Shown one piece after another: positions 45,570-54,248 of a stretch of DNA of 64,000 nt. Source of the stretch: Clostridium hydrogenum (GTDB taxonomy: Bacteria > Bacillota > Clostridia > Clostridiales > Clostridiaceae); contig NZ_JAEACT010000004.1 in assembly GCF_021432385.1 (NCBI RefSeq), positions 620,001 through 684,000 on the forward strand, written 5' to 3'. Each line of letters starts with the position of its first letter. Positions within the stretch are counted from its first letter, which is position 1. Position numbers and translations under genes: made by a program. The notes beneath the pieces were generated by a model that did no database searches, had not been told where the DNA came from, and worked only from the letters and a program-made list of their open reading frames with translations.

Positions 45570-46136
45570 ATGAAATTAGTTTGTATTGGTGATAGTTTAA
45601 CCTATGGATATGGAGTTTCATCAAAATTCTCTTGGGTAGAGCTTTTAAAAACTCATTTTAATATGGATGTAATAAACAAAGGAATAAATGGAGATACCAC
45701 TTCTGGAATTCTCTCAAGATCCTATAGAGATGTTATATGCGAAAAACCAAATTACGTAATCATTATGGCAGGAACAAATGACATTCTTATGGACTATCCT
45801 TTAATGTTAATTAAAGATAATATTGAATTACTAATAAAAGAAGCAAAAGAAAATAATATAATACCTATAATAGCCCTTCAGCCACCCATAATAGGCGAAC
45901 TTGCGAAAATTTATTGGGATTCTGAAATAAATTATGAAAGAATTAATTTAAACTTATCTGCCTATATTACTTGGTTGAAATCCCTTAAGGTTACTTTTAT
46001 TAATTTTTATGACGAATTTTTAAATAAAAATAATATTAAAAGCTTATACAGCGACGGCATACATCCAAATGCTGAAGGACACAAATTAATGTTTGATATA
46101 GTTGCAAAACTAGAGATATACAATCTGGAACATTAA
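45570..46136 (+). CDS. SGNH/GDSL-family hydrolase (lysophospholipase/arylesterase type)
   Basis: A 188-residue cytoplasmic esterase. The block I nucleophile is CIGDSLTYGYGVSSKFSWVE, block III is IIMAGTNDILMDY, and the catalytic Asp-His pair is in SDGIHPNAEGHKLM. AGGAGGAAT precedes the ATG. The last codons (IYNLEH) lie within the left arm of a palindromic repeat. Acts on esters; natural substrate unknown. Confidence 0.87.
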   Translation: MKLVCIGDSLTYGYGVSSKFSWVELLKTHFNMDVINKGINGDTTSGILSRSYRDVICEKPNYVIIMAGTNDILMDYPLMLIKDNIELLIKEAKENNIIPIIALQPPIIGELAKIYWDSEINYERINLNLSAYITWLKSLKVTFINFYDEFLNKNNIKSLYSDGIHPNAEGHKLMFDIVAKLEIYNLEH

Positions 46137-46436
46137 AATTCGAAATTCCAAGTTTATCCTCACAGCAATATTTTTCAATTCACAGTTCACGATGCACAAT
46201 TCACAATGAAGGATGATTTACATTTCGCTTCTCTCAGGTAAATCTTAAATTTAAATATTGTCAGCTTCGCAAGCACCATATATGGTGCTGTTGCGTAAGC
46301 AATAAAAAATAAGTTTTGAGATTTTTCTACGCTTGCGTAGAAAAATCATCCTTCATTGTGCATTGTGAACTGTGAATTGTGAATTAAAAATATTATGCTA
46401 TTTATGATTTCAATGTTTCAAGTTGTCTATCTATAA
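46111..46436. repeat. Composite palindrome: family F arms around family A copy 5 (TTCACAAT arms)
   Basis: The outer arms GAGATATACAATCTGGAACA and TGTTTCAAGTTGTCTATCT enclose a family A element at about 46171-46391. Here the tandem arms are TTCACAGT/TTCACAAT octamers, complementary to ATTGTGAA on the right, instead of AGAGTAC. The core (TTGTCAGCTTCGCAAG) is inverted relative to copy 1. Confidence 0.8.
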
Positions 46437-46604
46437 TTATGAAAATAATTTATAATTCTTTTCTTTGAATATTTTAACAATACTACTTGAAAATATATTT
46501 TACTATATGTATAATATATTTAACAAATTAAATTATATATTACAAACGTAAGTTATAATTAACAATAACTAAATATATTTAAATATAAATAGGAGGCTTA
46601 CTAA

Positions 46605-47156
46605 GTGAATTTAAGTACAATAATAGCAGAAAATCTTAATCGATTAAGACTTGAAAGAAATTTAAGCTTAGGTCAATTATCACAATTATCCGATGTTAGT
46701 AAAGTTATGCTTTCACAAATTGAAAAGTGAGATGCAAATCCAACAATAAATACTATTTGGAAAATTGCAAAGGGTTTAAATGTGCCTTATACACTACTTA
46801 TTGATAAACATGAAAGCAAAACTTCTGTGATTAGAAAATTAGAAACTGAAAAACAAATTACTGAAGATGGAAAATACAGAGTGTATTGTTATTATGGGGA
46901 TACACCACATAGAAATTTTGAATTGTTTTTGCTTGAATTGGATTTAGGTTCAGAATATACTTCCATTGGACACACTGAAAAATCTCAGGAATACATTACT
47001 GTTTTTCAAGGAGAACTTTTATTATCAATAAATAATGAGGATTATTTAGTTAAAAAAGAGGACTCAATATGTTTTTCATCAACAAATCCACATACGTATA
47101 AAAGTTGTGGAAAAGATACTCTTAAGGCTATAGTTGTTAACTTTTATCCAATTTAA
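46605..47156 (+). pseudogene. XRE/cupin regulator interrupted by an in-frame TGA
   Basis: Read from GTG at 46605 (behind AGGAGG), the frame codes an XRE helix-turn-helix (LERNLSLGQLSQLSDVSKVM). At codon 42 (46728-46730) it meets TGA exactly where the family has the Gly of EKGDANPT. Downstream the frame continues cleanly through the linker and a cupin domain (YITVFQGELLLSINNEDYLV). A single GGA-to-TGA change explains it. When intact, the gene would probably regulate the adjacent azlCD. Confidence 0.85.
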
Positions 47157-47194
47157 TAATATAAAATACGCCAGTAATTGAGGGAGGTCTTTAT

Positions 47195-47914
47195 ATGAAA
47201 AAAGCTATTAAAGCAGCATTCCCAAATACAATACCAGTTATGCTTGGATATATTTCAGTTGGTATGGCTTTTGGACTGCTATTTGAAAAGTCGGGTTACA
47301 ATTTATTGTGGGCAATTTTAATGAGTACAGTTGTATATGCAGGTTCTATGCAGTTTATAGCTATTAATCTATTAACAGGTGGAACAGGCTTTGTTGAAAT
47401 AGCACTTATGACTTTGTTTGTGAACTTTAGACATTTATTTTATGGCTTATCTTTTATAGATAAATTTAAAGATATGGGGAAAAAGAAAACATACATGATA
47501 TATTCTCTTACTGATGAAACTTACTCCTTATTATGTTCTGTAAAAGCACCCGAAGGAGTTAATAATAATTTGTTTCTTTTTTGTATATCATTTTTGAATC
47601 AGATGTATTGGATAATTGGAACGATTATTGGCTCTGCTGTTGGTTCACTTATTAAATTCAATACAAAAGGAATTGATTTTGCAATGACAGCTTTATTTGT
47701 AGTTATTTTTATCGATCAGTGGTCTTCATATAAAACTCATATTCCTGTTATAATTGGAATTTTATCAACTATTATATCTCTTTTAATTTTTGGGCCTAAT
47801 AATTTAGTTTTACCATCAATGATACTTATAGTTATAAATTTGATGATTTTTTCTAAACAAATACAAAGGAAAAATTGCATAGGAAGTAATGGAGGCGTTA
47901 AAAATGCATGTTAA
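47195..47914 (+). CDS. azlC: AzlC-family branched-chain amino acid exporter, large subunit
   Basis: A 239-residue membrane protein. The characteristic opening PVMLGYISVGMAFGLLFEKS and the loop VYAGSMQFIAINLL plus NFRHLFYGLSF are AzlC signatures. With AzlD it exports branched-chain amino acids or analogues. GAGGGAGG precedes the ATG. It overlaps azlD by 11 bases and follows the broken XRE/cupin regulator. Confidence 0.92.
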   Translation: MKKAIKAAFPNTIPVMLGYISVGMAFGLLFEKSGYNLLWAILMSTVVYAGSMQFIAINLLTGGTGFVEIALMTLFVNFRHLFYGLSFIDKFKDMGKKKTYMIYSLTDETYSLLCSVKAPEGVNNNLFLFCISFLNQMYWIIGTIIGSAVGSLIKFNTKGIDFAMTALFVVIFIDQWSSYKTHIPVIIGILSTIISLLIFGPNNLVLPSMILIVINLMIFSKQIQRKNCIGSNGGVKNAC

Positions 47915-48236
47915 TACTAGTTATACTCTACTTGCTATTTTAGTTATGGGCGCTATTACATTTGCCATAAGAATGGCACCTTTTATTTTATTTGGTAAGA
48001 AAAAATCTACGCCAAAATATGTAGTTTACATAGGTAATTATTTGCCTCCTGCTGTAATGGCTATGCTCATAATTTATTGCTTAAGAAATATCAAATTATA
48101 TTCCTTTCCTTTTGGAATACCTGAAGCAATTGCAATTATAGTAGTAGCGATTTTACATATATGGAAACATAATAATTTAATTAGTATAATAGTTGGAACA
48201 ATTGTATACATGATTGAAGTGCAGTTAATATTCTAA
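47904..48236 (+). CDS. azlD: AzlD-family small subunit
   Basis: A 110-residue protein with four membrane helices (LLAILVMGAITFAIRMAPFI; YLPPAVMAMLIIYCL). The start was set at the ATG eight bases behind GGAGG; the longer frame begins inside that site. Obligatory partner of AzlC. Confidence 0.9.
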   Translation: MHVNTSYTLLAILVMGAITFAIRMAPFILFGKKKSTPKYVVYIGNYLPPAVMAMLIIYCLRNIKLYSFPFGIPEAIAIIVVAILHIWKHNNLISIIVGTIVYMIEVQLIF

Positions 48237-48262
48237 TATGGCATAAAAAATATTATCTAACT

Positions 48263-49690
48263 TTAACCTTGCCCCTGTCCCCACTGCTTCATTAAATCTA
48301 AAACACTTTCAGGCATTTTATTTGCTTGACTCAATATACTTTCTGCAGATTGTTGAAGTATACTAGTTTTAGATTTTTCCATAGCCTCTTTCGCTACATC
48401 AACATCTCTTATCTTACTTTCTGCACTTTGCAAATTTCCAGATGAATTATTTGTCAGGCTCATCGTGTGTGTTAACCTATTTTGATATGCACCAACCCCT
48501 GCTCTTGCTGATGATACTATATCTATTGCATTATCAATCTTATCTATCGCAGAATTCGCATTTTGCTGTGTGTCTACTAGCAAGCCATCAATACCAATTT
48601 CCTTTGGTGTTACATTCTGCACATATATCCTAACGGCATCATTCTTATTACCTGCTGTTTGTATGTCTGCATAAAAAAACTTATCTGTTCCTGCTGGTAC
48701 TTCACCATATACTCCAAGTTGAAATACCCCACTTCCGCCACTAGGCCAAGTATAACCAGCTTCTGATAGCCTATCATCATAAACATATAGTTTAGGTCCA
48801 TCTGCAGCTAACTGTGAATAATGATTTACAAAACTTGTAGCATTGCTTGGTACATCTGGTGGAACAGGCTCCCCACCATTACTTATAACTGTCGTAGATT
48901 CGGGATTAAACACAAACCCTGCTTGTCCGTATGCTGTTTCCATTATTTTATTTGCTAAATCAGTACCATTTGTAATCGAACTTACATCGACCTCCATTAC
49001 AGGATTAGCATCATTTAAACGTGACGTATCAGGAGTTCCATTTACAAATTTAATACTATATGTCTTTGTACAAGTGCAGCAAGTATATTGAACTCCTTCA
49101 CCAACTAATTTAGCCACATCAGCAGCTGAATTGATATTACTAAAATCGATAATAGCGCTTGCATATTGTTTGCCATTATATGTATATTTATCAGTTACGC
49201 CTCCACTGGTAGTAACATAATTCACATCTTTAGCTAATGAATTAGTTACTCCTCCATTTCCATATTTATCATACTCCCCAGATAACAGTGAAAGTCCATT
49301 AAATTTTGTATTATTAGATATATTATCTGCTTCTTTTATTAACTGATCAATTTCACATTGCATGGCTTTTCTATTATCATCATTATAGGTTCCATTGGAG
49401 GATTGAACCGCTAATTCTTTGCATCTTTGCAATATATCTTGAATTTCTTTCATTCCACCATCAGCAGTTTGCAATAATGAAATACCATCTTGTGAATTTT
49501 TGCCTCCTTGATCCAATCCCCCTATCTGGGCTTTCATTTTTTCTGATATAGAAAGTCCAGCTGCATCATCAGCCGCTTTATTTATTCTACATCCAGAACT
49601 TAATTTCTCTATTAATTCTGACATTTTTTTATTATTAATTTCAAGTATTCTATTTGTATTGACTGCAGCATTGTTATGATTAATTATCAC
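48263..49690 (-). CDS. Flagellin with a cysteine-containing variable domain
   Basis: A 475-residue filament protein. The conserved N-terminal D0/D1 has LSSGCRINKAADDAAGLSIS and the C-terminal D1/D0 has ARAGVGAYQNRLTHTMSL. Between residues 155 and 360 is a variable surface domain with a CCTCTKTY stretch; Cys is rare in flagellins. GTG at 49690, behind GGGAGTG, gives the usual start VIINHN. No other flagellar gene is near. The terminal QWGQGQG tail is unusual. Confidence 0.88.
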   Translation of the reverse strand: MIINHNNAAVNTNRILEINNKKMSELIEKLSSGCRINKAADDAAGLSISEKMKAQIGGLDQGGKNSQDGISLLQTADGGMKEIQDILQRCKELAVQSSNGTYNDDNRKAMQCEIDQLIKEADNISNNTKFNGLSLLSGEYDKYGNGGVTNSLAKDVNYVTTSGGVTDKYTYNGKQYASAIIDFSNINSAADVAKLVGEGVQYTCCTCTKTYSIKFVNGTPDTSRLNDANPVMEVDVSSITNGTDLANKIMETAYGQAGFVFNPESTTVISNGGEPVPPDVPSNATSFVNHYSQLAADGPKLYVYDDRLSEAGYTWPSGGSGVFQLGVYGEVPAGTDKFFYADIQTAGNKNDAVRIYVQNVTPKEIGIDGLLVDTQQNANSAIDKIDNAIDIVSSARAGVGAYQNRLTHTMSLTNNSSGNLQSAESKIRDVDVAKEAMEKSKTSILQQSAESILSQANKMPESVLDLMKQWGQGQG

Positions 49691-49837
49691 GATGAACACT
49701 CCCAATATTAATTTCGCATATAGTTATATATTACCACAATTATCACCTCGCTCGTAGATAATTGATTTTTTTTTGCAAAATAATGAAAAATATGATATAA
49801 AATACACTATGATATAGTTAAGAAAGGATGAATATTT

Positions 49838-50935
49838 ATGAATTTTAAATACGCGATGCCAACAAAAATATATTTTGACGAAGATGCAGTTTTAAAAAAT
49901 AAGGAAGTGTTTAAAAACCTTGGCAGCAAAGCTTTAATTGTAACTGGAAGAAGTTCTGCTAAAAAAAATGGATCCTACAATGATGTTGCAAAGGCACTAT
50001 CTGAGGTGGGCATAGAACATATTCTTTTTGATGAAGTTGAAGAAAATCCATCTTTAGAAACTATAGAAAAGGGCAGCAATGTTGGAAAGGCAAATAACGT
50101 AGATTTTGTTATAGGCATAGGTGGCGGATCTCCTATGGATGCTTCAAAAGCAATTGCTATTTTCATAAAAAACCCAAAAATAAATATAGACAATATTTTC
50201 TCTCAAAAGCAACTAGAAAGCATTCCTGTAGCAGCTGTACCAACAACTTCTGGAACAGGTTCAGAGGTTACCCAATACAGTATTGTAACTTCAAATAAAG
50301 AAAAGACAAAAAAGAATTTAGGACAGTTCGTATTTCCCACAGCCGCTTTCCTTGATAGTAAGTACACTTTTGATTTACCTTATAATATAACTGTTAATAC
50401 AGCCATAGATGCCTTTACACATTTAGTTGAAGGCTATTTAAATTCAAATAGTACTTACATGTCTGACATTTACGGTGAAAAAGGCCTTGAATTATTTAAT
50501 TTTTGCTTTAAAAAGCTAATTAAAAAGGAACTAGATACTGAATTTAGAAACAAAGTCATGCTTGCTTCAAGCTTAGGTGGAATACAAATAGCTCAAACTG
50601 GAACTTCACTTCCTCATGGCATGGGTTATCCCCTTACATACTTTAAAGGTCTTCCTCACGGCCTAGCAAATGGAGTTTTGACAATAGAATATTTAAAATG
50701 CTTTAAGGATACAACAAAACTTGAAAAAATGCTAAAAGCTCTTGGATTAAGTAATTTGGAAGAACTTGAAACAATTTTAAAACAATTAGTTAATGTAGAT
50801 ATTCAAATAACAGATGAGGAAATACTAGAGTATTCTAAATCCTTTGTTTCGAATAAGAATAAACTAAAAAATCATCCAGAAGAAGTAACATTAGAAGATA
50901 TAATAAGAATTTATACAAAAAGCTTAAAAAAGTAA
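49838..50935 (+). CDS. Iron-containing alcohol dehydrogenase
   Basis: A 365-residue Fe-ADH. The NAD(P)-binding motif is GIGGGSPMDASKAIAI. The second signature is AAVPTTSGTGSEVTQYSIVT, and metal-binding His residues are in TAIDAFTHLVEGY and SLPHGMGYPLTYFKGLPHGL. It may serve butanol/ethanol formation or aldehyde disposal. AGAAAGGATG precedes the ATG. Monocistronic. Confidence 0.92.
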   Translation: MNFKYAMPTKIYFDEDAVLKNKEVFKNLGSKALIVTGRSSAKKNGSYNDVAKALSEVGIEHILFDEVEENPSLETIEKGSNVGKANNVDFVIGIGGGSPMDASKAIAIFIKNPKINIDNIFSQKQLESIPVAAVPTTSGTGSEVTQYSIVTSNKEKTKKNLGQFVFPTAAFLDSKYTFDLPYNITVNTAIDAFTHLVEGYLNSNSTYMSDIYGEKGLELFNFCFKKLIKKELDTEFRNKVMLASSLGGIQIAQTGTSLPHGMGYPLTYFKGLPHGLANGVLTIEYLKCFKDTTKLEKMLKALGLSNLEELETILKQLVNVDIQITDEEILEYSKSFVSNKNKLKNHPEEVTLEDIIRIYTKSLKK

Positions 50936-50960
50936 CTTTATATTCTCACAATATAAAATT

Positions 50961-51204
50961 AATGCGAAGCATTAAACCAGAGTAGAGAGTAAAGAGTAAA
51001 GAGTAGAGTGAATGATGATTTTCTTCCGTTTCACTACAGAAAATCTTAAAACTTATTTTTGATTGCTTGCGCAATCGCACCATATATGGTGCTTAGCGAA
51101 GCTGACAACATTTAAGTTTAAGATTTACCTGAGCATCGCAAAAGGTAAATCATCCTTAACTCTACTCTTTACTCTCTACTCTCTGCTCTAAATAATGGTT
51201 CGCA
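50961..51204. repeat. Palindromic element family A, copy 6 (AGAGTAG arms)
   Basis: Outer AATGCGAAGCATT and AATGGTTCGCATT; tandem arms AGAGTAGAGAGTAAAGAG and CTCTACTCTTTACTC; core GAAGCTGACAACATTTAAGT in the copy 1 orientation. It separates convergent genes. Confidence 0.85.
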
Positions 51205-51227
51205 TTTTTTTTATCATAAAAATTGAA

Positions 51228-51851
51228 CTACTTTGAAATAGTTGGCAATTTTACTATACATCTGAATTTAGGAGCCTTGCCACTTGCTCTCATTTCAGAT
51301 TTTCGTTTTTGTATTTGTGCTACTATTTTGTCAGCCTCTGCTTGAGTCTTACAGCCTGCTGCTACATGAGATTTAACTTTGGCAATTTGCCTATCAAATT
51401 CTGCATCCTTTAAAACACATACCTGTTCTCTTTGTGCTGCTGTCATGGAAGGCCAATTCTTATCTAATGTTTGTTGTTGTAATTGTATTGCAGCTTTTCG
51501 CTCACATCTATTTTTTTTATGAGCCTTGGCTCTTGTTTGAATGATAGTTCCGTTTTTCGCGTTCACTACTACTTCTGATTTCTTTCTATTGCTGCTCGTG
51601 ATATCAATTTTATAAATAGCCACTCCATGTTTAGTCCTAAGTTCAATTTTATTAATGGTGCATCCCTTATTTTTCTTTTCCACAATATCACTTACTTGTT
51701 GAACACTAATTTTAGCCTGTGCTGCAAGTGATGGTTGTGCAACGGATACTTTTGAATTCGCTGCAAATGCAACATATGCAGTTCTAGACGACAGCGTTAT
51801 TACAGCCGCAGTTAAACTAGTTATTAATAAAGCTTTTTTGTTCATTTTCAT
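51228..51851 (-). CDS. Exported PepSY-domain protein
   Basis: A 207-residue secreted protein. The signal peptide is KALLITSLTAAVITLSSRTA with likely cleavage after AFA. Residues about 45-105 form a PepSY-like unit (ISVQQVSDIVEKKNKGCTIN; VVVNAKNGTIIQTR). The C-terminal half is basic and helical with scattered Cys residues (four or more). PepSY domains commonly inhibit peptidases. Start behind TTGGAG at the ATG of MKMNKK. Confidence 0.75.
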   Translation of the reverse strand: MKMNKKALLITSLTAAVITLSSRTAYVAFAANSKVSVAQPSLAAQAKISVQQVSDIVEKKNKGCTINKIELRTKHGVAIYKIDITSSNRKKSEVVVNAKNGTIIQTRAKAHKKNRCERKAAIQLQQQTLDKNWPSMTAAQREQVCVLKDAEFDRQIAKVKSHVAAGCKTQAEADKIVAQIQKRKSEMRASGKAPKFRCIVKLPTISK

Positions 51852-52033
51852 AATAAATTTCTCCAATCATTTTTCGTATATTTTACAAAACTTTAAATAA
51901 CATTGAGAAATACTTGGATAATCAGGATTTAACCCGCTTTCATAGCTATATTATTACACTTACTAAAAAAAATATTCACAAAAGTAAATATTGTGAACTA
52001 AGTGTAGTGCAAAACCAAATAACAAGGGACAGG

Positions 52034-52070
52034 AACTTTTGATAGTTGAGCTAGTTTTAATAGATATTAA
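52034..52070 (+). repeat. Short interspersed motif, diverged copy 4
   Basis: ACTTTTGATAGTTGAGCTAG followed by TTTTAATAGATATT, a weaker match to the motif at 15398. Confidence 0.3.
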
Positions 52071-52084
52071 AAACTTGGAAAAAC

Positions 52085-52379
52085 AAGGGTGTAGTACAAA
52101 AACTTAAATAATAAGTGGGAGCTCTGCATAAAAAAATGATGTGAGGAATAGCGTTGAAGAAACATTTAAATAAAATTTTATAAATCTTAGAGACTAAATC
52201 GCAAAAGTCTTAGAAATTTCAATTGTTTGAGCTGCTTCTTGCGAGTTATTGAAAGTTCTTAGAATTTTGAGATTTAGTCTCTTAGATTTATTAATTTTAT
52301 TTAAGGTTTCAAGATGCTATTAATCACATCATTTTTATGCAGAGTTCCCACTTATTATTTTGTTTTGCACTACACCTTT
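52085..52379. repeat. Palindromic element family C, copy 3 (about 295 bp)
   Basis: Terminal inverted repeats longer than 60 bp start AAGGGTGTAGTACAAAAAC and end GCACTACACCTT. Both pass through GAGCTCTGCATAAAAA / TTTTTATGCAGAGTTC. The centre carries AATAACTCGCAAGAAGC on the minus strand, as in copy 1. Confidence 0.8.
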
Positions 52380-52392
52380 GTTCGCAATAATT

Positions 52393-52914
52393 TTACTTTA
52401 CGAATTTAATAGTTCCTGCTTTTCTTTCATGTTCCTTTGTTTCTTGATCTGGGTATCCAATTGCTGCTATTCCCCAAACCACATGATTTTGAGGTATATC
52501 AAAGCTTGTTAATACTTCTCTTACTGCCTTTTCATCACAGATAGTTTTGAGCTGATTAATCCAGCATGAGCCTATACCTAAAGAATGAGCCATTAAAAAT
52601 ATATTTTCTAATGCACATGAACAATCTGCAAGTCCATTTGTATTTTCTTTATCATTAGATAGCATAATTAAAGTTGCTGGTTTATAAAAATTGTAGCCTT
52701 CATCTCTTCCCAAAGCTTCTCTAACAACCTTTGCAAGGAGATCAATTTTTTCTTTATTTTGAACGACAGTAAATTGCCAACTTTGTTTGTTCATACCGCT
52801 TGGTGCATATGTTCCAGCCTTTAAAATTAATTCTAATTCCTCATCTTTTATTTGCTCTTCTTTAAACTTTCTTATACTTCTTCTTGTTAAAATATTTTGT
52901 AAAACTTCATTCAT
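52393..52914 (-). CDS. Nitroreductase-family FMN protein
   Basis: A 173-residue single-domain nitroreductase. FMN-binding starts with RRSIRKFKEEQIKDEELELI, then APSGMNKQSWQFTVV, and the dimer/cofactor region is NIFLMAHSLGIGSCWINQL and WGIAAIGYPDQ. It reduces nitroaromatics, quinones or flavins. Monocistronic. Confidence 0.9.
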   Translation of the reverse strand: MNEVLQNILTRRSIRKFKEEQIKDEELELILKAGTYAPSGMNKQSWQFTVVQNKEKIDLLAKVVREALGRDEGYNFYKPATLIMLSNDKENTNGLADCSCALENIFLMAHSLGIGSCWINQLKTICDEKAVREVLTSFDIPQNHVVWGIAAIGYPDQETKEHERKAGTIKFVK

Positions 52915-52982
52915 AGCCTATTACCTCCTAAAATTTATAATTACTAAGTTTATTATAAATCAAATTCAGCCTATATAACAAA

Positions 52983-54248
52983 TCATTTAGTTTCAAATTT
53001 CTTAATATTTGTTCCTGTATTATTTATCTTAGCGTGAACATTTACCTTTACAGGAACCTCTTTAAAAATTTCATTCCAAGACTTTTCGTAGTACTCATGC
53101 CACTCTTTAGGGTGCTGCCTATAAAGATCAAAGCCAAAGCCAAATATGTCTGTATTTAATTTACCCTGGCCTTTTTTTAATGCAGCCTTAACATCTGAAT
53201 ATATACTGTTTGCTAGCTTTTCTTCAGCCAAATTAATTGTTGCTGAAGTTATGTATTCATTTCCTCCACTGCTGTAATACTTTCTTAAAGCCGCCTCAAC
53301 ACTAACGTCTACATATATAACGGGTGTATTGTTTTCTATTTTAACCTTAATTTTACTCCTTGATCTTGTTATATAATAATATAGCATTCTTTTATTATAT
53401 TCATCAAAAGCTTGAGCTTCATTTTTGTTCTTAAACCGTGGATCATCTATATTAGAAGTTTTATAAGAAATAATCTTGTTACCTAATATCCAATTTAACC
53501 CCAAAGTTTCCTTATCATCAAGCCAGTCAATAAATTTATCCTTTTTAAAAACTGCCATACCATCAGCAATCAAATTACCATCTTGTTCTATAGCAAATCT
53601 AATATCATTCCGTGTTCCACCTGTTGGATTACCTTCCCCATTATTGAATGACGTAGTTATTATCCTTGGTGCTACTGCTTCAACGCCTTTCCTCGCCATC
53701 ATAATTAAAAAATCATGAAAGGTTACAGAAATTACAGTACCATTACTTTTAGATGCACTTAAAAGTAAACGCATCTTTCTTCCTGATGAAGTTGTAGAAT
53801 TAGGATCACGTGTAGCAATTACTCCTTCAGCTTTTCCTGGCACAATTATTAAATTTACAGAATTACGAATTCCTGGAGTACGTTCAAAATATTCAACTAA
53901 ATCCCCCATAATATATCTGGCTGCATCCTCACCAATAATCAAAACTTGAGTGTATCCATAAAACAGTTTGTTGGGACTTGCCTGTTGAAGCTTTGTAAAT
54001 GCATCCATTAAAGTACTGGCAGATGCAGAATAAACCGTTCCTTTACTTGAACCACCGCCTGGTTTTCCTGATGAAGATTGACTTACGGGAATAAATTGAA
54101 GTGTTACTGTTACTTTATCTGATTTGGTATCTAAATCTATTCCTATAGAATAAATTTGTGTCATTTGCTCATACTCCTCATAATCCCAACATCCACTAAG
54201 AAACAATACAAGAATTAATATGAGTAATGACAATATGCCCTTTTTCAT
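52983..54248 (-). CDS. gerAC: Spore germination protein GerAC family (lipoprotein)
   Basis: A 421-residue Ger(x)C lipoprotein. Lipobox LFLSGC follows a short signal peptide, then WDYEEYEQMTQIYSIGIDLD, the conserved start of the family. VNVHAKINNTGTNIK closes the protein. It is the C subunit of a nutrient germinant receptor on the inner spore membrane. It overlaps gerAB by four bases (ATGA). Confidence 0.92.
   Translation of the reverse strand: MKKGILSLLILILVLFLSGCWDYEEYEQMTQIYSIGIDLDTKSDKVTVTLQFIPVSQSSSGKPGGGSSKGTVYSASASTLMDAFTKLQQASPNKLFYGYTQVLIIGEDAARYIMGDLVEYFERTPGIRNSVNLIIVPGKAEGVIATRDPNSTTSSGRKMRLLLSASKSNGTVISVTFHDFLIMMARKGVEAVAPRIITTSFNNGEGNPTGGTRNDIRFAIEQDGNLIADGMAVFKKDKFIDWLDDKETLGLNWILGNKIISYKTSNIDDPRFKNKNEAQAFDEYNKRMLYYYITRSRSKIKVKIENNTPVIYVDVSVEAALRKYYSSGGNEYITSATINLAEEKLANSIYSDVKAALKKGQGKLNTDIFGFGFDLYRQHPKEWHEYYEKSWNEIFKEVPVKVNVHAKINNTGTNIKKFETK

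Noticed and set aside
34491-45570. Classical integron with attC sites
   Set aside because: No integrase is present, genes lie on both strands, and the repeated elements lack the RYYYAAC/GTTRRRY core boxes.
46728-46730. In-frame TGA of the XRE regulator as selenocysteine
   Set aside because: The family residue at this position is glycine, no redox motif surrounds it, and no SECIS-like hairpin was seen just downstream.
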